Shown here piece after piece: positions 18,329 through 26,046 of a stretch of DNA of 55,969 bases. The stretch spans positions 1 through 55,969 of the forward strand of contig JANYJY010000047.1 in assembly GCA_025358295.1 (NCBI GenBank). Reading direction: 5' to 3'. The notes beneath the pieces were generated by a model. The model did no database searches. It had not been told where the DNA came from and saw nothing but the letters and a program-made list of their open reading frames with translations. The position numbers were made by a program, and so were the translations under genes. Within the stretch, counting starts at the first letter, position 1. Every line of letters starts with the position of its first letter. Origin of the DNA: Gammaproteobacteria bacterium. GTDB lineage: Bacteria; Pseudomonadota; Gammaproteobacteria; Steroidobacterales; Steroidobacteraceae.

Positions 18329-21001
18329 CTAGAAGGTCAAGCCGAAGTCGAGCAGATAGGAGCGGCCGTAGACTTGGTAGCCGCCGTCATTGGCTAGATT
18401 CTGCGGATTGTTGTCGGTCGAGAAGCGGGCTCTCTCATTGGTCAAATTGTGCCCCTGTAACCGAATGCTCCACAGCTTGGGAAAGTTGTAAGAGACGCTG
18501 GCATCGAGCGTGGTTTCCGCCGCCAGCATTTTCAAGGTCGTGCCCACCCAGGTGGGTGCCACCGTGAAGGGCGTATGGTGTTTGACCGCCACACGCGACT
18601 CGAAGCCAAGCTTGTTATAGAAGATATCGAATTCCGTGGTGCCGCGCGCCAAGCCGACCATCGGGTACGGATGGCCCACCGGCGCCGCTTCGTGGATATT
18701 CGATTCGGTCTGAGCGTGGTTCGCGTAGACACCAAAATCCTGCAAGAATCCCGGCAGAAAGTAAAACCGCGATTGGATGGTCAGTTCCACGCCGCCGATT
18801 TCGCCGCCCTGGGTATTATTTTCGGACGTGACGAGGTATTGCCTGCCGCCGATGGTCTGCGTGGACTGACCTGCGCCGATGTATGTCTTAACGTACTTGT
18901 AGAAGGGCGCGATCGCGAGCAAGGATTCTTCGTGAAAGTACCACTCGTACGAGAAATCCAGCTGATCGGCCTTGAAAGGGTCGAGCTTCGGGTTTCCGCC
19001 GCCGCCGGTGCATTGCGCTACGCTGTTCGGATTCGTGCATGAACCGGTGACGCTCAGTTGGTAGCCCGTCGTGAGCGAATCAAGCGGCGGCCGGGCGACG
19101 GCGATCGAGGCGCCGAATCGCAGTAGCTGAGTATCCGTCAAATGCAAGGTGGCATTCAGGCTCGGTAGGACATTCGTATAATCGTTGTCGACCACTACGG
19201 GTAAGAATGTCGCGCCGCCATTGAGCGACTGATAACCCGAACTCTCGGTCTTTACGTGGGCAACTCGGAGCCCCACTCCCCCTGTCAGAGGCAGATCGAC
19301 GATCGACGAGGCGAAGTCCAGCCGAACGAAGCCTTCGTACGTCTTTTCAGTAACCTTGGTGCGAACCAACGGCACGTCCGAACCGGCGGGCGCGGCGGAA
19401 TTGGGGTAGATGAGCGGAAACAGGCTATCGAAATTGCCGTACACCATCGGCGGGGCAATGACGCTAGGCGCAGTGAAGGACGACAGTCCGGCATTGGCCA
19501 AAGATAGGTTTGCCGCGGGGATGAGACTCCATTGGTTCTTGTGATGGGTTTTTTCGCGATCCGCCAATCGACCACCGAACTTCACACCCGTGAACGTTGA
19601 ATTGTCGAAGGTTCGTGCGAAATTGAGGGCAATCGCAGAAATGCGATCCTGCGTGTGCTCCGGGCCGTCGCTCACGCCGTTGCGTTTACCGACACTCTGA
19701 AGCGCCGGATCGGCCGGATTGAAGCCGGGAGTGGCTCCGTACGGCACCTGCCCGTCGGTGACATTGAACGCAAGATTGGGCGGAAACAGATCGTTGAGAT
19801 AAATGGCCTGCCATTGGTTGCGGCGCCAGGCCTCGGAAAAGGAGAGATCGGCACTGTTGTCCCACACGCCGGATTTCCACTCGGCGTTGAGCCCCAAGCT
19901 GGCGAGGGTGTGTTTCTCATCGTAGCGCGCAATCTCACTCTCGTAGTTCGGATATGCACCGTTGAGATTGGCCGCCACCACCGTGCCGTTGACGATGTGG
20001 TATGAACTGCCCGGGGCGTTGTATATCGCGGAGCCAAAGTTGCCCCAATTGCCCGTGATGTTGTTGCCATACCAAGCTTGGAACTGGTTTTCCTTGATTT
20101 CGTACTGTGACCAAAGGGCGTCCGCCTTGATCGTGAGGCTATCGCTGGCGCGCCACCCGGCGCCACCCGCGATGGCATAGCGGTCCTGAGTAACTTCTTT
20201 GACTTCCGTGTTCAGGCCCCAGGTGGTGTTGTCCGGGACCCCATCGTGGTTCAGGTCACCAGTATTGGTCCCCTGCGTGGACGGGGTGTTCCAACCCCAG
20301 GTGCGAAAGTCAGGGAAGCCGTTCTTCTCGCGCTGCGCGCTGGCGGCGAGCGACACGGCGAAGTCGTCGTTGATGTGCTTGATTATGCCGCCGCTGGCTC
20401 GATATCCCAGCGAGTTATAACTCGGCAGATTTTTCCCCTCATCGTTGTAAGTCGGGCCGGCGCGAAAGCTGAATTCCGGGCCCTTGTAGTCGAGCGGTGA
20501 GAGGGTGCGAATATCCACGGTTGCCGCGAGGCCGCCGGAGATGAGCGTCGCATCCTGGGTCTTATTCACGACGGCTGCGGACAGTACCTCGGAGGGATAA
20601 ATTTCCCAACGCAAATCTTGCGACGGCTCGGAGGAGGCCACTTCGCGTCCGTTCACCAAACCTAAAATCAGGCGCGGCCCCAAGCCGCGAATGGACGCCT
20701 GACTGGCGTTGCCGCGATCGCGCGTGGTGTTGACCCCTGGAAGGCGATTGAGCTCTTCGGCAATGGTCACGTCGGGTAGCTGGCCGATGTCCGCGGTGGT
20801 GATGTTGTCGCCGATCAAATCGGAAGACTTCTTAGCGCTGATCGAATCCTTCATGGCCTGGCGCACGCCGGTCACCACTATCTCGGACAGACTGTCGGAA
20901 TCGGAGGCGGCTGCCGCGGCTGCGTACGCCTGTGCGCCGAACGTCGTAAAAATGGCCAGCGCGCTGGTGCTGTAGACAGCTTGCCTATGTTTTGCTTTCA
21001 C
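18329..21001 (-). CDS. TonB-dependent outer-membrane receptor
   Basis: A TonB-dependent transporter of 890 residues. I place the start at GTG 20999-21001 because AAGGGGA abuts an in-frame GTG at 21007 with no spacing but is about six bases from this one. Signal peptide (YSTSALAIFTTFGAQAYA), then the plug domain with SEIVVTGVRQAMKDSISAKK and DIGQLPDVTIAEELNRLPGV, and a barrel ending in an aromatic residue (YLLDFGLTF). The sequence is of the Caulobacter/Xanthomonas oligosaccharide-receptor kind. Beside GH53/GH2 genes, galacto-oligosaccharide import is the likely task. Confidence 0.93.
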   Translation of the reverse strand: MKAKHRQAVYSTSALAIFTTFGAQAYAAAAAASDSDSLSEIVVTGVRQAMKDSISAKKSSDLIGDNITTADIGQLPDVTIAEELNRLPGVNTTRDRGNASQASIRGLGPRLILGLVNGREVASSEPSQDLRWEIYPSEVLSAAVVNKTQDATLISGGLAATVDIRTLSPLDYKGPEFSFRAGPTYNDEGKNLPSYNSLGYRASGGIIKHINDDFAVSLAASAQREKNGFPDFRTWGWNTPSTQGTNTGDLNHDGVPDNTTWGLNTEVKEVTQDRYAIAGGAGWRASDSLTIKADALWSQYEIKENQFQAWYGNNITGNWGNFGSAIYNAPGSSYHIVNGTVVAANLNGAYPNYESEIARYDEKHTLASLGLNAEWKSGVWDNSADLSFSEAWRRNQWQAIYLNDLFPPNLAFNVTDGQVPYGATPGFNPADPALQSVGKRNGVSDGPEHTQDRISAIALNFARTFDNSTFTGVKFGGRLADREKTHHKNQWSLIPAANLSLANAGLSSFTAPSVIAPPMVYGNFDSLFPLIYPNSAAPAGSDVPLVRTKVTEKTYEGFVRLDFASSIVDLPLTGGVGLRVAHVKTESSGYQSLNGGATFLPVVVDNDYTNVLPSLNATLHLTDTQLLRFGASIAVARPPLDSLTTGYQLSVTGSCTNPNSVAQCTGGGGNPKLDPFKADQLDFSYEWYFHEESLLAIAPFYKYVKTYIGAGQSTQTIGGRQYLVTSENNTQGGEIGGVELTIQSRFYFLPGFLQDFGVYANHAQTESNIHEAAPVGHPYPMVGLARGTTEFDIFYNKLGFESRVAVKHHTPFTVAPTWVGTTLKMLAAETTLDASVSYNFPKLWSIRLQGHNLTNERARFSTDNNPQNLANDGGYQVYGRSYLLDFGLTF

Positions 21002-21078
21002 GGACACTCCCCTTAAATTGGCTTTATTTGAGCTAGTTGCTCTGTTTCTAATAGCGTCGAATCCCGGTGTGCGGGCAT

Positions 21079-21109
21079 ATTATACGATAAATAGGATGAT
21101 ATCTGTCAA
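21079..21109 (-). promoter_or_regulatory. candidate promoter of the TonB receptor gene
   Basis: On the minus strand TTGACA (21104-21109) and TATAAT (21079-21084) are both consensus, but their spacing is 19 bases, two longer than optimal, which suggests activator dependence or weak basal activity. The spacer begins GATATCAT, resembling the TATCATAT stretch in the promoter of the hydrolase operon; a shared regulator is possible. Confidence 0.45.
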
Positions 21110-21160
21110 TGGCCAAGTATAGGCGCGCCGCTTGAGGGCTGCATCGGACCGATTCGTTGA

Positions 21161-21352
21161 CAAAATCGACACGTTTTAATCGCGGGCGGCGCAACGGTGG
21201 GGTGGATGGCTGCCGCGGCGCTGGCGCGCGTATTGAAGGATGCCGACAGCAAGATCAGCGTGGTCGCCCGGTCATGCCGACTTTATCGCGGAATATTGCC
21301 GAGCGGGCGCGTTGCTGCGCAACGCTTAGGGCGAATAATCGACAGTTCGTGA
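21161..21352 (+). pseudogene. remnant of a tryptophan-halogenase-like flavoprotein N-terminus
   Basis: The frame reading from 21161 gives QNRHVLIAGGATVGWMAAAA followed by LARVLKDADSKISVV, which matches the FAD-binding start of tryptophan halogenases (consensus IVGGGTAGWMAAAALA). After about residue 35 the similarity stops: the expected ESDEIGTVGVGEATIP segment is missing and the frame ends at TGA 21350-21352. No conventional start codon precedes it. Such halogenase genes usually sit next to TonB receptors of this type, so this is probably a decayed former neighbour. It explains most of the 353-base gap between the receptor and the HtrA-like gene. Confidence 0.6.
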
Positions 21353-21360
21353 TGTGACCG

Positions 21361-22281
21361 TCAATGCGCCTGCGGACGCTTCAGCAAGTCGCCACGATCG
21401 ACCGAGCGCACATTCAGATGCAGGCGGGTACCGCCGCGAATCGCAGTCAGCGGCACGCCCGTGCCGGCGGGGCCCATGGCCCAGAGGCGCCGATAAAAGT
21501 CCGGCAGCGTGGCGACGTCGTGTTCCGCGACCCGCATGATCAGATCGCCCTCGCGGATGTCGGCCATTTGGGCGGGACCGCCGTCGGCGACACCCGTGAC
21601 ATAGATTTTGCCGGTCATTTCAGCGGCGTAAACACCAAGCCACGGCCGTGATTGACGCGATGCCCGACCGCGGGTGAGCAACTCCTGGAGAATGGGCTTG
21701 AGCAAGTCGATAGGCACGAACATATTGGCCTTGATTTCTTCGCCGGCCGTGAGCTCGCGCACCAGCAGCGAGCCGATGCCTGCCAGACGGCCCTCGCCGT
21801 CGATCAACGCGGCTCCGGACCAATGCGAGTGCGCGGGAGCGGCGAATATTGCATCTTCGATCAGGTATTCCCAGGCGCCGGCAAATTCGCGGCGTGCAAA
21901 TACGTTCACCGGCTGTGGTTCGGCAAACTCCGGCGAACTCGCCACGAAGGCCTGATCGCCGGGTTGCAGCTCGGCCGAGCGGCCGAGGGGAATCGGCGCA
22001 ATGTCCGCTTTCTCCAGAGGCAGCACCAAGCCGAAACCCGTGACTTGATCGTAAGCTAAGGGGTGACCCACCAGTTCGCGTTCGTCGGCGGTAGTCAGCC
22101 ACACATCCGTGGCCTCCGTGACAAGGTAGCCGATGGTGAGGACCAATCCGTCGGAATTGATTACCACGCCGTTGCCCGTGCGCTGGGATCCTAAAACGCC
22201 GGCGGTAAAGGCGTCCTCCGGCACTTCGGCGCGCAACTTCACCACGGATCGGCTGATACCTTCCAAATCGAGCCCCGGCAT
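21361..22281 (-). CDS. HtrA/trypsin-like protein with PDZ domain, probably catalytically inactive
   Basis: A 306-residue protein with an S1C protease fold at about 10-200 and a PDZ domain at about 210-300 (WLGVYAAEMTGKIYVTGVADGGPAQMADIREGDLI). The triad is degraded: where HtrA has TNxHVV this has LTIGYLVTEA (Tyr52 at the histidine position), where it has the DLAVL aspartate this has TGFGLVL (Gly82), and only Ser155 remains in HWSGAALIDGEG, itself altered from GNSGGP. No signal peptide is obvious, so it may be cytoplasmic. A chaperone, scaffold or regulatory binding role is inferred. Confidence 0.8.
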   Translation of the reverse strand: MPGLDLEGISRSVVKLRAEVPEDAFTAGVLGSQRTGNGVVINSDGLVLTIGYLVTEATDVWLTTADERELVGHPLAYDQVTGFGLVLPLEKADIAPIPLGRSAELQPGDQAFVASSPEFAEPQPVNVFARREFAGAWEYLIEDAIFAAPAHSHWSGAALIDGEGRLAGIGSLLVRELTAGEEIKANMFVPIDLLKPILQELLTRGRASRQSRPWLGVYAAEMTGKIYVTGVADGGPAQMADIREGDLIMRVAEHDVATLPDFYRRLWAMGPAGTGVPLTAIRGGTRLHLNVRSVDRGDLLKRPQAH

Positions 22282-22330
22282 TGCAGCTCCTGATGTGGTG
22301 TGACGACGCCTCGACAGCTTAGCGAATGTC

Positions 22331-23566
22331 CTAGCTTAGCGAATATCCAAATTGCGCTAAATACCATTGCTGAAACGTAACCACCCGGCGCTCGTGCTCC
22401 GAATAGCGGCCGGGCTTGTAATGCTTCGACAAGATTCCGGCCTGGTTGTTCTCCGTTATCTCCTTGTCCTGCTTGGTCGTCTCGTCCCAGCCCCAGATCA
22501 TTCGCTTGACGTCGACGTCCGTTGCCTTGCCGTCCACCAGCCAGTACAGGTCCACGTCTGTCTCCATGGTGCTACGCGGCGTGAATAGAAACAATACGGC
22601 GAAATCGTTGGTGGCGACCAGTTGGGTAAAGGGGCTGAAGGATAGGTACATCCGCCCCTGGTCGAACGCCAGGCGTTTGCCCATCAGGGAGGAGGCGGGT
22701 TTGCCGTCCTGGGTCTCGGTTTCGAAGCCCTCCCGAATCGTTCGCTGCAGCAACAGCCGCAGATGCGAGGTTGCCGGACCGTCATCGACCGTGCCGATCG
22801 GCCGCCCGAGAGCCGCCGCCCGGGCTTCCCATGCCTTGACTGTGGGTAAGTATTTTTCAACCGCCTCCGCCGGGCCTGAGCTCGGACCGGCGCCGAAGGC
22901 AATCAGCGCCTCCGGCGGGTGCATGGAGCAAAACTCCGGGTGAGAGGGCGCGCAGTGGTAGCACTCGACGAAGTTCTCGACGATCAACTTCCAATTGGCC
23001 GTGGTGGGATAGGACTGCGAGTAGGCGATTTTTGCATCGGCGAAGCCGTGAAAGTCCAGGTAGGGGGCGAGATCCCCGAAGGAGGCATCGAAATCCACCG
23101 GCTCGCCGTCCGCGAGATTGATAAATATGAAGCCGTGGAAGACTCGGACGTGACAGCGGTTGAGCCCATTATTCTGTTTGGAGAAATCCTCGGGCATCAG
23201 CCGCGCGGCCAACAGGTTGCCGTCGAGGCCGTAGCTCCAGGCATGATAGCCACAGGTCAATCGCGCCACGTGCCCCTGGGGTTTGGTGCAGATCAGCGAG
23301 CCCCGGTGCCGACAGACATTGTAGAAGGCATTGATGGTGGCTGCATCGCTTCGAACAATGATGATGGATTCACTGCCGACTTTGAACAGGAAATAGTCGC
23401 CCTTGTTGCGCACCCGGTCGACGTGACCCGCCACCAACCACTTTCGGCCGACGACCCGATCCATATCGGCTTCGAAAACCGCATCATCGCAGTAGAACTT
23501 CTGGTCCAGGCTGTAGCCGATTTTGGTGTCGGCCGCGAGGCGCGCAATCAAGCCTGCATGGGTCAT
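22331..23566 (-). CDS. Rieske non-heme iron oxygenase, GbcA-like
   Basis: Terminal oxygenase of 411 residues; start ATG 23564-23566 (MTHAGLIARLAADT) chosen because the family N-terminus begins here. The Rieske [2Fe-2S] ligands are CRHRG and CGYHAWSYG; the mononuclear iron site is ENFVECYHCAPSHPEF. The pattern resembles glycine betaine monooxygenase (GbcA) and stachydrine demethylase. It lies 31 bases after a dimethylglycine-dehydrogenase-like gene on the same strand, which supports N-demethylation of glycine betaine or a similar quaternary amine. No ferredoxin reductase partner (GbcB) is in the window. Confidence 0.85.
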   Translation of the reverse strand: MTHAGLIARLAADTKIGYSLDQKFYCDDAVFEADMDRVVGRKWLVAGHVDRVRNKGDYFLFKVGSESIIIVRSDAATINAFYNVCRHRGSLICTKPQGHVARLTCGYHAWSYGLDGNLLAARLMPEDFSKQNNGLNRCHVRVFHGFIFINLADGEPVDFDASFGDLAPYLDFHGFADAKIAYSQSYPTTANWKLIVENFVECYHCAPSHPEFCSMHPPEALIAFGAGPSSGPAEAVEKYLPTVKAWEARAAALGRPIGTVDDGPATSHLRLLLQRTIREGFETETQDGKPASSLMGKRLAFDQGRMYLSFSPFTQLVATNDFAVLFLFTPRSTMETDVDLYWLVDGKATDVDVKRMIWGWDETTKQDKEITENNQAGILSKHYKPGRYSEHERRVVTFQQWYLAQFGYSLS

Positions 23567-23597
23567 GAGGTCATTCTCCGATCGTGATTTTCGGTGT

Positions 23598-26045
23598 TCA
23601 AGATTTGATCCGTTCGCTCTTCGGGTCGTAGAGCGGCCGCAACGATGCGGTGGCGGGCCAACGAGCACCGGCCACTTCGATTTCGTAGTCATCGGGGCCC
23701 ACCGACTCGACCACGCCGCCATTCGGCGCGGTCACGTAGCCCAATCCCACGGCCGCGCCCAGTGTGTGAGCGTACATGCCGGAGCGGATGAATCCGACCA
23801 GATGCCGGTCCAGCCATACGGGCTCGTTGTGATACAGGAGAGGATCGGGCGATTTGAGCTTGAATTGCACCAATCGTTGCAGGCATCCCGATTGCTTCTG
23901 CCGCAGCAGCGCCTCGCGGCCAATGAAGCCGCCAGGCTTGTCCCATTTGATGGCAAAGCCGAGGCCCGCTTCCAGCGGCGTGTCCTCGTCCGTGATGTCG
24001 TGCCCCCAGTGCCGGTAGGCCTTTTCTATGCGCAGTGAATTCAGAGCGTGATAGCCCGCGTGCAGCAGGCCGTAGCGCTCGCCGGCGCCGATCAATTCGT
24101 CGTACACGCCCTGCATGAATTCGGTGGGCACGTACAGCTCCCAGCCAAGTTCGCCGACGAAGGTGATACGCGATGCGCGCACCAGTGCATAACCGAGTTC
24201 AATGACCCGACTGGTGGCAAAGGGGAAGGCGGCGTCGGATAAATCATCAGGGCTCAGTGATTGCAACAATTCTCGCGATCTCGGTCCCATCACCGACAAG
24301 ACACCCATCCCGGATGTCACATTGGTCAGTACGCAATGATGCGCCGGCTCAATGTGCCGCCGCAGCCATTGGAAGTCCTTGCTTTCGGTCTCGGCGCCGC
24401 CGACGATCAAGAACGCCGTATCGCTCAACCGGGTCACGGTCAGGTCCGCCTCGATGCCGCCGCGATCGTTTAGCCATTGGGTGTAGATCATTTTCCCTGG
24501 CGCGACGTCGATGTCATTGCCGCAGACTCGATTCAGCACGCGCGCCGCGTCCGCACCTTCGAGCCGAAACTTGGCGAAGGAGGATTGATCGAACAGGCCC
24601 ACACCGGAACGCACCGTGCGATGCTCCTTCGCGCTGTGTTCGAACCAATTCTGGCGGCCGTAACTGTAGGCGTAGCGGGGCGTCACGCCGGCGGGAGCAT
24701 ACCAATTGGGTCGTTCCCAACCGAAAGCCTCACCGAAACAGGCGCCCGCGGCGGCCAAGCGATCGTGCAATGTGGATTTGCGCACGCCGCGCGCCGTTTC
24801 GTACTGACGGAACGGCCAATGCGTTGCGTATAACAACCCGAGGCTTTCCGACACACGTGCCCGCAAATATTTGCGATTGATCTGAAACGGCATGTTGCGG
24901 CGAACGTCTACTTCCCATAGATCGACGGGCGGGTGTCCGTCGCGAATCCATTCGGACACGACCTTGCCGATGCCGCCGGCCGATTGCAGCCCGATGGAAT
25001 TCAATCCCGCCGCGACGAAGCAGTTGGCCAGTTCGGTGGACTCGCCCAAGTGGTAGCGTACGTCGGGAGTGAAACTTTCCGGGCCGCAAAAGAATTTTTG
25101 AATGCCCGCCTGCTCCAGCGCCGGTATGCGGCGCATGGCGTCCAGCAGCACGGGCTCGAAGTGACTGAAATCGCCGGCGATTTCGCCGAAGGAAAAATCA
25201 TCGGGAATGCCGTTAGCTCCCCAGGGACGCGCATGCGGTTCGAACGCGCCGACCAAAAGTTTGCCGGCATCGTATTTGAAATAGCTGCAGTGGTCGTAAT
25301 CGCGCAGCACCGGCATGTCCGGCTTGAGGCCGGCGACGTCTTGAAACAGCACATAGTAGTGTTCGCAGGCGTGTAGGGGCACGGTCACACCGATGCCGGC
25401 CGCCAGATCACGGGTCCACATGCCTCCGCATAGGACTACATAGTCGGCGTCGATGCGTCCGCGTTCGGTTTGCACGCCGGTGACGCGGCCGGCGGAATGA
25501 TGAATGGCGGTGACTTTCAGATCCTGAACGATGAGCGCTCCGCGGCTGCGGGCCCCCTTGGCGAGCGCCTGAGTGATGTCGACGGCATTCGCATAGCCGT
25601 CGCTGGGAATGTGTATGCCGCCGATCACGTCGCTGAGATTCGCGAGGGGATATAGGGAGTGGATTTCCTGGGGCCCGACGACATTGACCGGCAGGCCGAA
25701 TACCTTGGCCATGGAGGCATTGCGCTTCAGCTCTTCCATACGGCCAGGCGTGGTGGCGAGCGACAGGGAGCCGCATTGGCGATAACCGGTGGCCTGTCCG
25801 GTCTCGGCTTCGAGACCTCGGTACAAGTCGCCCGTGTAGCGAGCCAGCTGCGTCATGTTGATGCTCTGGCGCAATTGTCCGACGAGGCCGGCGGCGTGCC
25901 AGGTAGTGCCGCTGGTCAATTGTTTGCGTTCGAGCAGTACGATGTCGTTCCAACCCATCTTGGTCAGGTGGTAGGCGACCGAACAACCGATGACGCCACC
26001 GCCGACAATCACCACTCGGGCGCGTTTTGGTAAATCGTTCGTCAC
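23598..26045 (-). CDS. dimethylglycine/sarcosine dehydrogenase-like flavoprotein (FAD + GcvT domains)
   Basis: An 815-residue fusion. Residues about 1-400 form a DAO-type FAD oxidoreductase (VVIVGGGVIGCSVAYHLTKMG; TTWHAAGLVG, whose His is the covalent-FAD residue in dimethylglycine oxidases). Residues about 430-810 form GcvT folate-binding and C-terminal barrel domains (RSGVGLFDQSSFAKFRLEG, GELGWELYVPTEFMQGVYD, KPGGFIGREALL). It oxidatively removes N-methyl groups onto tetrahydrofolate. The start is GTG 26043-26045, one base after the stop of its paralogue. Substrate, dimethylglycine or sarcosine, cannot be told from sequence alone. Confidence 0.9.
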   Translation of the reverse strand: MTNDLPKRARVVIVGGGVIGCSVAYHLTKMGWNDIVLLERKQLTSGTTWHAAGLVGQLRQSINMTQLARYTGDLYRGLEAETGQATGYRQCGSLSLATTPGRMEELKRNASMAKVFGLPVNVVGPQEIHSLYPLANLSDVIGGIHIPSDGYANAVDITQALAKGARSRGALIVQDLKVTAIHHSAGRVTGVQTERGRIDADYVVLCGGMWTRDLAAGIGVTVPLHACEHYYVLFQDVAGLKPDMPVLRDYDHCSYFKYDAGKLLVGAFEPHARPWGANGIPDDFSFGEIAGDFSHFEPVLLDAMRRIPALEQAGIQKFFCGPESFTPDVRYHLGESTELANCFVAAGLNSIGLQSAGGIGKVVSEWIRDGHPPVDLWEVDVRRNMPFQINRKYLRARVSESLGLLYATHWPFRQYETARGVRKSTLHDRLAAAGACFGEAFGWERPNWYAPAGVTPRYAYSYGRQNWFEHSAKEHRTVRSGVGLFDQSSFAKFRLEGADAARVLNRVCGNDIDVAPGKMIYTQWLNDRGGIEADLTVTRLSDTAFLIVGGAETESKDFQWLRRHIEPAHHCVLTNVTSGMGVLSVMGPRSRELLQSLSPDDLSDAAFPFATSRVIELGYALVRASRITFVGELGWELYVPTEFMQGVYDELIGAGERYGLLHAGYHALNSLRIEKAYRHWGHDITDEDTPLEAGLGFAIKWDKPGGFIGREALLRQKQSGCLQRLVQFKLKSPDPLLYHNEPVWLDRHLVGFIRSGMYAHTLGAAVGLGYVTAPNGGVVESVGPDDYEIEVAGARWPATASLRPLYDPKSERIKS

Positions 26046-26046
26046 A

